64,000 nucleotides of DNA, taken from positions 153,169-217,168 of the forward strand of contig NZ_JAUHHD010000006.1 of assembly GCF_030410515.1 (NCBI RefSeq). Reading direction: 5' to 3'. Shown here one piece after another: positions 52,503 through 60,248 of the stretch; the first letter of the stretch is position 1, and each line of letters begins with the position of its first letter. The notes under the pieces were generated by a model, which made no database searches, was not told the origin of the DNA, and saw nothing but the letters and a program-made list of their open reading frames with translations. Source of the stretch: Arthrobacter sp. YD4 (GTDB taxonomy: Bacteria > Actinomycetota > Actinomycetes > Actinomycetales > Micrococcaceae). A program made the position numbers and the translations under genes.

Positions 52503-53873
52503 CTAGATGGCCTTGCCCGGGTTCAGGATCCCGGCCGGGTCGAAGAGTTCCTTGATCCGGTACTGCAACTGCCGGACCGGTTCCTTCTGCTCCAGGCCCA
52601 GCCAGCGCAGCTTGTACTGGCCCACTCCGTGCTCGCCGGTGATGGTGCCGCCCATCGCGAGGGCCACGGTCACCGACTCGTCCAGGGCGGCGCCCAGGCG
52701 TTCCATCGCGCCGGGGTCCACGCCGTCGCCGTCCCGGTCCACCCAGAACGTGGGGTGGAGGTTGCCGTCTCCGGCGTGCGCCACCACTTTGAGCTGGACC
52801 TCGTGCCGGGCCGCCATCGCATCGAGTTCGGCCACGTAGTCCACCAGGCGGGAGCGCGGGACGGCGACGTCCTCGCCCACCCGGTATTCGTCGTCGACCT
52901 CGGCGCCGCGGCTGTGCCGGCGTAGCTCCACCAGAGCCTCGGCTTCCGCGTCCGCCTCCATGGTCACCACCGCGCCGCCGGCGGCCAGCAGCGGCCGGAT
53001 GGCGGCGGCCTCGGCGGCGGCGCCAAAGCCGTCCGTCTGGAGCAGCAGCAGCGAGGCGCCCCGGGCCGAGAGGGTCGAGCCGTGTATGGCGTCGAGCTGG
53101 GCGAGGGTGCCGCTGTCCAGCAGTTCCATGATGGCCGGCTGCACCCGGGCCTTCCCCACGGCCAGTACTCCGGCCGCGGCGCTGCGGAAATCCGGGTAGA
53201 AGGCGGCGATGGTGTGCTTCTCGCGCGGCAGGTATTTGAGCCGGACGGTGATCCCGACGACGATCCCGAGGGTCCCCTCGGAGCCGACGAACAGACCGGT
53301 CAGGTCGTAGCCGGCCACGCCCTTGAAGGTCTGGTGTCCGGTGTGGATCAGGGTGCCGTCGGCCAGGACGACGTCGAGGGCCAGCACCGAGTCCCGCGTT
53401 ACCCCGTACTTGGCGCAGCGCAGGCCCCCGGCGTTGGTGGCGACGTTGCCGCCGATCGTGGAGCTGCGGTAGCTGGCCGGGTCCGGCGCGTACATAAGGC
53501 CGTGGACGGCGGCGGCCGCGTTGAGGTCCGCGTTGACGACGCCGGGTTCGACGACGGCGGTTTCGTCATCCGGGTTGAGGTCCAGGATGCGGTTCATCTT
53601 CTCCAGGCTGAGGACCACGCAGCCCTCGCTGGCGTGGGCTCCGCCGGAGACGCCGGTGCCGGCGCCGCGGGCCACGAGCGGAACCCGGCGGGCGGCGCAG
53701 GCCCGGACCACGGCCTGCACGTCCTCGACCGACACGGCGCAGACCACGGCCTGCGGCAACTGATAGTCCAGCACGGGGGCCTGGTCCACGGCATAGGCGG
53801 CGAGCGCAGGATCCTCCGTCACGACCTTGTCCGCCCCCAGGGCCGCCGTCAGATCCCCAATGATGCCGCGCAT
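52503..53873 (-). CDS. FAD-linked oxidase, GlcD/D-lactate dehydrogenase type
   Basis: A 456-residue flavoprotein. The PCMH FAD-binding domain has VVCAVSVEDVQAVVRACAARRVPLVARGAGTGVSGGAHA and PDPASYRSSTIGGNVATNAGGLRCAKYGVTRDSVL; the C-terminal FAD-oxidase domain has VVAHAGDGNLHPTFWVD, GGTITGEHGVGQYKLRWL and LFDPAGILNPGKAI. The family oxidises D-2-hydroxy acids such as glycolate or D-lactate. No GlcE/GlcF iron-sulfur subunit is beside it, so it may act as a single-subunit D-lactate or hydroxyglutarate dehydrogenase. The ATG at 53873 has GGGAG six bases upstream. Confidence 0.9.
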   Translation of the reverse strand: MRGIIGDLTAALGADKVVTEDPALAAYAVDQAPVLDYQLPQAVVCAVSVEDVQAVVRACAARRVPLVARGAGTGVSGGAHASEGCVVLSLEKMNRILDLNPDDETAVVEPGVVNADLNAAAAVHGLMYAPDPASYRSSTIGGNVATNAGGLRCAKYGVTRDSVLALDVVLADGTLIHTGHQTFKGVAGYDLTGLFVGSEGTLGIVVGITVRLKYLPREKHTIAAFYPDFRSAAAGVLAVGKARVQPAIMELLDSGTLAQLDAIHGSTLSARGASLLLLQTDGFGAAAEAAAIRPLLAAGGAVVTMEADAEAEALVELRRHSRGAEVDDEYRVGEDVAVPRSRLVDYVAELDAMAARHEVQLKVVAHAGDGNLHPTFWVDRDGDGVDPGAMERLGAALDESVTVALAMGGTITGEHGVGQYKLRWLGLEQKEPVRQLQYRIKELFDPAGILNPGKAI

Positions 53874-53919
53874 GTCCCGCTCCCGTTCGCCGTTGAACCC
53901 GCTCTGTGTCGGACCCAGT

Positions 53920-55824
53920 CTAGGCGCCCGGGACGGCAACCCCCGGCAGTACCCAGACCGCCGCCGCCGGGCCGGCGGAGCGCAGCCGCGGCTGGGCGTC
54001 ACGGGCCAAGCCGCCGGGAGCCAACCCGCCGGCATCATCGAACGCCAACTCCCCGACGACGAGCGCGGGGGCACCGGCCAGGCCCTTCCACTGTGCGGCG
54101 GTCAGCAGTGTCCGGTCGAATCCGGCGTCGGCGTCGGCCCGGGTGACGGCCACCAGCACCGTGGCCTCGGCGGTTTCGCGGATGAAGGCCAGCACGTCGC
54201 CATCGGCGTAGAGCCAGCGGACTCCGCCGGCGGTGAGCGCGGGCTGGTCCCGGCGCAGCCCGGACAAAGCGGCGTACAGGCCGCGTAGGTCGTGCCGGAC
54301 CCGGTCCGGGCGGTCCCAGGGCATGGGGGTCCGGGAGAACTCGCCGTTGTCCCCGCTGAGCCCGAATTCGTCGCCGGCGAAGAGCACCGGCACGCCGGGC
54401 AGAGTGAACATCAGCACCGCGCCCAGCTGCTGACCGCCGTCGACCATGGCGGTGGCAGCGCGGGCGGTGTCGTGACTGTTCAGCGCGTTCATGTTCTGCC
54501 GGCGGACGTCCCAGCTGAACGCGGCCGCCAGGTCCTGGTGGGTGGCGAGGAACTCGGCGGCGTCGATCCGGCCGGGGCCCTGCAGCGGCGTGCCGAAGAA
54601 GTTCACGTGCCGGGCCTCGCCGGCCAGCCAGGCCCAGAGCGGGCGGGTGAAATTCGAGTAGGTCATGGCGCCGTGCCAGTGCTCGCCGCTGAAGTCCGGG
54701 GCCGCGTCGTTGGTCGACTCGGCCAGCAGCGCCGCTTCCGGGTTGATGCCGCGGACCCGGTCCGCGATCAGCCGGGCCACATCGTGGTTGAGGTCTGTCG
54801 CGCCGAGCCGTCCGGTCATGTTGCCGACGTCGATCCGCCAGCCGTCCAGGTTGAACGGCGGCCGCAGCCAGCGCGCCACCGGGGAGTCCTCATCCCGGAC
54901 GAACGCGTCACGCAGGCTTTCGGAGGACCAGTTGAGCTTGGGCAGCGAGGGCACGCCGTACCAGGCCTCGTAGCTGCTGTGGTCCGGGGAGAAGTAGTAG
55001 TAGCCCGCCTCGGGCGCATCCGGGCCGGCCAGTGCGTTCCGGAACCATTCGTGGGCGTCGCCGGAGTGGTTGGCGGTGAGGTCGCCCATCACCTTGAGCC
55101 CGCGGGCGTGCGCCGCCTCCACGAGGTCCACCAGCGCCTGGTCCCCGCCGAGGAGCGGGTCCACGGTGGCGAAGGTGGCGGCGTCGTAGCGGTGATTGGA
55201 GCGGGCCGGGAAGAACGGGGTGAGGTAAATGATGTCCGCCCCGAGCGCCTGGATGTGGTCCAGCCGTTCGGTGATGCCGGGCAGGTCGCCGCCGTAGAAC
55301 TGGTAGGGCGTGACCGCGGAGGCGCCTTCCACCGCGGTGGTGTGCCAGTCCGCGGGGACGGCCCAGTCCGGTGCCGGGTGCGTGTCCGCCTGGACGGAGC
55401 GGGCGAACCGGTCCGGGAAGATCTGGTACATGGTCCCGGTCCGCAGCCAGTCCGGGCCGGCCGGGTAGGTGCCCAGCCGGAAGTCGGCGTAGTCGGAGAC
55501 GTCCCGGCCGAAGAGGCCCTGGGCGTTCAGCTGCCAGTTCCGGCCGCCGGCCTCGATCAGGAACCGGTAGCGGAGGACGGGGTTGGTGGCCGTCGTCGCC
55601 GCTTCCCACCACGCCCAGCCGTCGGCGATCCCGAGGAGGTCGCAGGGATCGTAGCGTGGTTCGCCGTCGTGCAGGGAGCGGAGCCAGACGCGGGACGCCT
55701 CGCCCCACCCGACGGGGATCCGGAGCCGCAGGCGGACCGGGCCGCCGCGCTCCACGCCGTCAGGGGCGTGGAGCGCGGACCCGTCGTGGTGCGGCAGGAG
55801 CCCGGCGGCAGCGGCGCCGGACAC
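53920..55824 (-). CDS. GH13 glycoside hydrolase (neopullulanase/cyclomaltodextrinase-like)
   Basis: A 634-residue alpha-amylase-family enzyme without signal peptide, so cytoplasmic. An N-terminal beta domain (about 1-120) precedes the barrel, which starts TGTMYQIFPDRFARS. Catalytic residues are Asp332 (DGWRIDVGN), Glu369 (ALLAESTND) and Asp452 (LNSHDTAR). This arrangement resembles GH13_20-type enzymes that hydrolyse imported maltodextrins. The GTG start is one base after the malG stop, so it belongs to malE-malF-malG-GH13, which makes import and first cleavage one unit. Confidence 0.9.
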   Translation of the reverse strand: MSGAAAAGLLPHHDGSALHAPDGVERGGPVRLRLRIPVGWGEASRVWLRSLHDGEPRYDPCDLLGIADGWAWWEAATTATNPVLRYRFLIEAGGRNWQLNAQGLFGRDVSDYADFRLGTYPAGPDWLRTGTMYQIFPDRFARSVQADTHPAPDWAVPADWHTTAVEGASAVTPYQFYGGDLPGITERLDHIQALGADIIYLTPFFPARSNHRYDAATFATVDPLLGGDQALVDLVEAAHARGLKVMGDLTANHSGDAHEWFRNALAGPDAPEAGYYYFSPDHSSYEAWYGVPSLPKLNWSSESLRDAFVRDEDSPVARWLRPPFNLDGWRIDVGNMTGRLGATDLNHDVARLIADRVRGINPEAALLAESTNDAAPDFSGEHWHGAMTYSNFTRPLWAWLAGEARHVNFFGTPLQGPGRIDAAEFLATHQDLAAAFSWDVRRQNMNALNSHDTARAATAMVDGGQQLGAVLMFTLPGVPVLFAGDEFGLSGDNGEFSRTPMPWDRPDRVRHDLRGLYAALSGLRRDQPALTAGGVRWLYADGDVLAFIRETAEATVLVAVTRADADAGFDRTLLTAAQWKGLAGAPALVVGELAFDDAGGLAPGGLARDAQPRLRSAGPAAAVWVLPGVAVPGA

Positions 55825-55825
55825 T

Positions 55826-56824
55826 CTAGCCCTTGACCGAGCCGGCCGTGAGGCCGCTGACGATGTAGCGCTGCAGGTAGAGGAACAGGGCCATGACCGG
55901 CAGGGCGGAGATCACGGCGCCGGCGGCGAAGACGCCCCAGTTCTCCGAGCGCTGCTGGGCGACGAAGGAGTAGAGGCCGACGGCGAGGGTCTGGCTGTCC
56001 GGGTCGGTGAGCACCACGGAGGCGATGACGAACTCGCCGGAGATGGCGATGTAGGTCAGGAGACCCACGACGGCCAGGATAGGGGTGACCAGGCGCATGA
56101 TGATGCCGAAGAAGATCTGGGTGTGGCTGGCGCCGTCGATCTTGGCCGCCTCGTCCAGGGACTGCGGCACGGTGTTGAAGAACCCGTACATCAGGTAGGT
56201 GTTTACGCCCAGGGCGCCGCCCAGGTAGACCATGATCAGGCCCAGCTGGCTGCCCAGCCCCAGGGCCGGGATAACCTCGGAGATGCCGCTGAGGAGCAGG
56301 AAGATCGCGACGACGGCGAGCAGCTGCGGGAACATCTGCAGCAGCAGCAGGCTGAGCAGCCCCACCCGGCGGCCGGTGAAGCGCATCCGGGAGAAGGCGT
56401 AGGCCGCCATGGCGCCGAGGAAGACGGTGGCCGCGGAGGTGATGCCGCCGACCACCAGCGTGTTCAGGAACCAGCGGGCGAAGGGCCGGGACGGGATGTT
56501 GAACAGGGCGGTGAAGTTGCCGAAGTCGATCTTGCTGAACAGGGCGTTGGAGCCCACCAGGGTGCCGGTGGAGTTCAGCGCGGCGGAGAGCACGTAGAGC
56601 AGCGGGAAGACCGCGAAGATGGTCACGGCGATGCCCACCAGGTGCCGCCAGCCCTTGTCCGCGAACCAGACGCCGAAGGGGCGGCTGCGGTGCAGGGACT
56701 TGAGGCGTTCGACGTCGGCGGCGGTGGCGCGGGCTGCCTCCCCCGTTGCCGGCTCCGCCGTCGTCCCGGTGGCCTGGTCCGTCGGGGTCGCCGACGATGC
56801 GGTGCGCGGTGCTGGCCCGTTCAT
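55826..56824 (-). CDS. malG: Maltose/maltodextrin ABC permease MalG
   Basis: The second permease subunit of the CUT1 importer. The 332-residue protein has six membrane helices, SRPFARWFLNTLVVGGI and the ATPase-contact EAA loop EAAKIDGASHTQIFFGIIMRLVTPILAV. It starts with a disordered Thr/Ala-rich stretch of about 40 residues, absent from the E. coli protein, and ends GLTAGSVKG, the usual MalG end. Overlaps malF by four bases. Confidence 0.94.
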   Translation of the reverse strand: MNGPAPRTASSATPTDQATGTTAEPATGEAARATAADVERLKSLHRSRPFGVWFADKGWRHLVGIAVTIFAVFPLLYVLSAALNSTGTLVGSNALFSKIDFGNFTALFNIPSRPFARWFLNTLVVGGITSAATVFLGAMAAYAFSRMRFTGRRVGLLSLLLLQMFPQLLAVVAIFLLLSGISEVIPALGLGSQLGLIMVYLGGALGVNTYLMYGFFNTVPQSLDEAAKIDGASHTQIFFGIIMRLVTPILAVVGLLTYIAISGEFVIASVVLTDPDSQTLAVGLYSFVAQQRSENWGVFAAGAVISALPVMALFLYLQRYIVSGLTAGSVKG

Positions 56825-58482
56825 GAGTTCACGTCCTCGAGTGCCTTGGTCTGCTTGAAGCTGATGGCCGATACGGTGGCCACGATGATGAAGATGATGA
56901 TGGCTAGGGCGCTGGCCAGCCCGTAGTCGCGGCCGGTGCCCTGTCCGAAGGCCACCTTGTAGACCAGGGTGATCAGGATGTCCGTGGCGCCGATGTCCCG
57001 TGTGGTGTCCGCGAAGCGCGGGCCGCCGCCGGTGAGCATGAAGATGACGTTGAAGTTGTTGAAGTTGAACGCAAAGGACGAGATCAGCAGCGGGGCGATC
57101 GAGACCAGCAGCAGCGGCAGCTTGATCGACCGGAATACCCGCCAGGCGCTGGCGCCGTCCATCCGGGCAGCCTCGTCCAGTTCGGAGGGCAGGGACTGGA
57201 GCGCGCCGGTGCAGACCAGGAACATGTACGGGTAGCCGAGCCAGAGGTTGACCACCAGGACGCTGATCTTGGCCAGCACCGGATCCGTCAGCCAGCCGAT
57301 ATGGGCGCCGCCCAGGAGGGTCTGGTTCAGCCAGCCGAACTCCGGGTTGAGGATGCCGGACCAGACCAGGCCGGTGAGGAAGGCGGGGAAGGCATAGGGC
57401 AGGATCATCAGGATCCGGTAGACCTTCTTGCCCTTGAGGTCCTCGCGGTTGAAGGCGATGGCCAGGAACAGGCCCAGGGCGAAGGTCAGCGCCACGGAGG
57501 CAATGGCGAAGGTGAAGGTCCAGAGAATGACGCCCACGAGCGGCCCGCGCAGGCTCGGGTCGGTGAAGGCGCGGGAGAAGTTTTCGAAGCCGACGTCGAT
57601 CTTCCAGCCGGTGGACAGCGTCTGCCCGTCCGCCGCGGCGAAGGCGCCCTTGCCGTTGTCGCGGTAGACGGCGCCGCTGTCCGTGTCCGTGAAGGTGTCC
57701 GCACCGGCGTCGTACTTCAGCGAGGGCTTGAACTGGTAGGCGTTGCTGCCGTCCGCGGTGCGCAGGGTCCCGTCGGCCGGGTCGGCGGAGACGGGGACGG
57801 TGAGGGCCAGGATCTTCTGCTGGTTGGCGACGATCTCCTGGAAGTTCAGGGTCTGGTAGCCGTCCAGGGACTTGGCCTTGCCGGTGGAGTCCTTGACCGC
57901 GCCGGCGGCGTCCTCAAGGGGCTTGTCCGTGCTGCCGAGGGAGACCTTGCCGGCCGGGTCTGTGAAGAGCAGGTAGAACGAATCCCCCTTGGCCAGGACC
58001 GAAGTCTTGTAGGCCGGGGAGTCCGGAACGCGCTTCTGGGCGGTGAGCTGGATGGCGGAGATCGCGTCATCCTTGGTGCTGTTGTGCCCGTCGCCGTAGT
58101 TGGTAAAGGCGATATAGCCGCTGAAGACCACCACGAAGACCTGGAAGACGAGCAGGAACAGCACGCCGGGGGCCAGGTACTTGGCCGGGAGGCCGCCCTT
58201 GCGCAGGTAGATCCAGTTGATCGCCAGGACCACGACGGCGGAGACCACCAGGACGGTCCACGAGTGGCTGAGGAACAGCATGGTCAGGACGAAGACGGCC
58301 AGGGCGTCGACCAGACCCAGCAGGACGATCTTGGCGATGATGCCCTTGGTCCCGTCCGGGGAGGTGCGGCGGCGGGCTGACCCGGCCGGCCGTCCCGTGC
58401 GCTTGCCTGTGCGGGATCCCGCGCCAGGGGCTGGCGGTGCGGCGGAGGGGTCGGTGCCCTCGCGGAGTTCTGTATCTGGCAT
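56821..58482 (-). CDS. malF: Maltose/maltodextrin ABC permease MalF
   Basis: The first permease subunit. The 553-residue protein has an N-terminal basic stretch, about eight membrane helices, a large extracytoplasmic insert between helices 3 and 4 (about residues 125-300, like the P2 loop of E. coli MalF, which grips MalE) and the EAA loop LDEAARMDGASAWRVFRSIKLPLLLVSIAPLL. GGGPRFADTTRDIGATDILITLVYKVAFG is typical of actinobacterial MalF. It is separated from malE by two strong hairpins. Confidence 0.94.
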   Translation of the reverse strand: MPDTELREGTDPSAAPPAPGAGSRTGKRTGRPAGSARRRTSPDGTKGIIAKIVLLGLVDALAVFVLTMLFLSHSWTVLVVSAVVVLAINWIYLRKGGLPAKYLAPGVLFLLVFQVFVVVFSGYIAFTNYGDGHNSTKDDAISAIQLTAQKRVPDSPAYKTSVLAKGDSFYLLFTDPAGKVSLGSTDKPLEDAAGAVKDSTGKAKSLDGYQTLNFQEIVANQQKILALTVPVSADPADGTLRTADGSNAYQFKPSLKYDAGADTFTDTDSGAVYRDNGKGAFAAADGQTLSTGWKIDVGFENFSRAFTDPSLRGPLVGVILWTFTFAIASVALTFALGLFLAIAFNREDLKGKKVYRILMILPYAFPAFLTGLVWSGILNPEFGWLNQTLLGGAHIGWLTDPVLAKISVLVVNLWLGYPYMFLVCTGALQSLPSELDEAARMDGASAWRVFRSIKLPLLLVSIAPLLISSFAFNFNNFNVIFMLTGGGPRFADTTRDIGATDILITLVYKVAFGQGTGRDYGLASALAIIIFIIVATVSAISFKQTKALEDVNS

Positions 58483-58521
58483 GGCTCTTCAGTCCTTGGG
58501 AGAAGCAGGGTGATGCAGGAA

Positions 58522-58552
58522 CGGGCCGGGCGGTGTGGTGCCGCCCGGCCCG
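58522..58552 (-). terminator. Hairpin 2 in the malE-malF gap
   Basis: CGGGCCGGGCGG, seven-base loop, CCGCCCGGCCCG: perfect 12-bp stem without a T run. With the hairpin at 58560-58601 it probably stabilises or limits the malE mRNA, giving more binding protein than permease. Confidence 0.6.
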
Positions 58553-58559
58553 GAGCTGT

Positions 58560-58601
58560 CCGGATCCCGCCACCGCGGCGGTTCGCGGCGGCGGGATCCG
58601 G
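58560..58601 (-). terminator. Hairpin 1 in the malE-malF gap
   Basis: CCGGATCCCGCC and GGCGGGATCCGG form a 12-bp stem with an inner GC-rich arm, starting about nine bases after the malE stop. No T run follows. Confidence 0.6.
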
Positions 58602-58609
58602 GGCGGGGG

Positions 58610-59914
58610 CTAGCCCCCGATCTTGGTCTTGATGCTGGCAGCCATCTTGGCCCAGTCGGCGGCCGGGTCGCCCTGGCCCTTGATCAAGGACAGTTCGGTT
58701 GCACCCCAGTCAGCCCAGACGGCGCTCATTTCCGGGATGGCCGGCATCGGGACGCCGGTGGCGCCGATCTTGCCGAAGGCCGCGACGACCGGGTCGCTGG
58801 CGGCCTTGTCGAAGGAGGCCTTCAGTGCCGGCGGGCGGCCGCCGGCCTTGTACATGGAGTCCTGGGCTGCCTCGGAGGTGAGGTAGTTGGTGACGAACTC
58901 GTTGGTGGCCAGGGCGTTGGCGCTCTTGGAGCTGATGAAGAAGCCGTTGACGCCGATAAACGGCTGCGCCGGCTGGTCGCCTGCGGTCGGCAGCGGGTCA
59001 ACAGCGAACTTGATGCCCTTCTTCTGCACGTCCGGAACGTTCCACGGGCCGGTCAGGTAGTACGGGGACTCCCCGGCCAGGAACTTCTCCTTGGCGATAT
59101 CACCGGTGATGTTGGAGTTGATGATCTTTTCGCCGGCGTCACCCCAGGCGGCGAGCTTCTTGGCGAACTCGACGCCGGCAGCGTCGCCGATGAGGAGCTG
59201 CTTGGGGTCGTAGCCGCCGTCGGCAGCCTTGCCGAAGACCTGCGAACCCATCGAGGACTGCAGCGGGTACAGGTGGTACGGGTCGCCCTGCTTGGGGTCC
59301 ATGCCCACCAGGAACGGGAACTTGGCCTTGCCGTCGGCGACGGCCTTCTTGCCGTTGCTGATGACCTCGTCCATGGTCTTGGCGGAATCGGAGACGATTG
59401 CCGTGTTGCGCAGCAGTGCGATGTTCTCGATCGCGTACGGGACACCGTAAACCGAGCCGTTGTAGGTCATGGCCTTGATCGAGGAATCCTGGAAGGAGCC
59501 CTTCTTGTCGCCGAGTTCGACGGGGGCGATCACGCCGTTCTGGACGAACTTGCCTACCCAGTCGTGCGGTCCGACGATCAGGTCCGGGCCCTTGCCGGTG
59601 GGGACCTGGGTGATGAAGTCGTCACGGACGGCGGCGAAGTCCTTGACCACCAGTTTGACCTCGATGCCGGTGTCGGCCTGGAACTTGGCGGTGATGTCCT
59701 TCAGCGCCGGGGAGCGCTCGGCGTCGACCCACATGGTGATGGTGCTGGCACCGGAGGCCTTGAGGTCCGGCTTGGCCGTGGCGGACGGCGAGGCTGGGGA
59801 GGTGGCTGCCGCGCCGCCGCAGGCGCTGAGGGCCAGCGCGGCCACGACGGAGACGGCACCTGCCGTGAAAACCCGGCGGCTGGTGCCGGTGGTGAGGGTG
59901 TTCTGCACCTTCAT
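58610..59914 (-). CDS. malE: Maltose/maltodextrin-binding lipoprotein MalE
   Basis: The solute-binding protein that delivers maltose/maltodextrin to MalFG. The 434-residue product starts with a lipoprotein signal (RRVFTAGAVSVVAALALSACGG, lipobox LSAC) and a Ser/Pro/Ala linker. The mature part has TITMWVDAERSPALKDITAKFQADTGIEVKLVV, GPDLIVGPHDWVGKFVQNGVIAPVEL, YGVPYAIENIALLRN and ITGDIAKEKFLAGESPYYLTGPWN, close to characterised maltose/trehalose-binding proteins. The ATG has AAAGGGAC upstream. A LacI-type operator lies in the promoter region (60007-60022). Confidence 0.94.
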   Translation of the reverse strand: MKVQNTLTTGTSRRVFTAGAVSVVAALALSACGGAAATSPASPSATAKPDLKASGASTITMWVDAERSPALKDITAKFQADTGIEVKLVVKDFAAVRDDFITQVPTGKGPDLIVGPHDWVGKFVQNGVIAPVELGDKKGSFQDSSIKAMTYNGSVYGVPYAIENIALLRNTAIVSDSAKTMDEVISNGKKAVADGKAKFPFLVGMDPKQGDPYHLYPLQSSMGSQVFGKAADGGYDPKQLLIGDAAGVEFAKKLAAWGDAGEKIINSNITGDIAKEKFLAGESPYYLTGPWNVPDVQKKGIKFAVDPLPTAGDQPAQPFIGVNGFFISSKSANALATNEFVTNYLTSEAAQDSMYKAGGRPPALKASFDKAASDPVVAAFGKIGATGVPMPAIPEMSAVWADWGATELSLIKGQGDPAADWAKMAASIKTKIGG

Positions 59915-60006
59915 TGGTGTCCCTTTCATAAAGATCCTGCATCCACACGTGAGGCCCGATCGGATCGAGTCGGGCCTGGTGGCATCGTCGGTGATGTGGC
60001 TCACAG

Positions 60007-60022
60007 CTGCAAGCGCTTCCAA
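60007..60022. promoter_or_regulatory. LacI-family operator in front of malE
   Basis: TGGAAGCGCTTGCA on the minus strand, a palindrome with the central AAGCGCTT of LacI/GalR operators, about 95 bases upstream of malE. The region 59915-60248 holds this site, the second operator, GC-rich short repeats and no gene. Confidence 0.75.
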
Positions 60023-60203
60023 GTTACACGCCGGTAGGTAGTTTGGGAAGTCGGCATTTGCCGGGCGTGTCGCGGGCGCCGGCCCCTCCGGCCGGCCCTT
60101 AGGGCTCCTCCGGCCGCCGATTAGCCCGGCGTTACAAGCAAATTCGCATTGCTACCCCGACGGAGGGGCCCCGGTGCCGGGAGAAGCGGGTGACCGAAAC
60201 TTC

Positions 60204-60217
60204 TGGAAGCGTTTTCA
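60204..60217. promoter_or_regulatory. LacI-family operator in front of the alpha-glucosidase
   Basis: TGGAAGCGTTTTCA, same form as the malE operator (TGGAAGCGNTTNCA), 32 bases upstream of the glucosidase ATG and overlapping its -35 region. TACGAT at 60237-60242 may be its -10 box. Confidence 0.75.
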
Positions 60218-60248
60218 TTTCGGTGTCTTCGGCCTTACGATTACCGGC

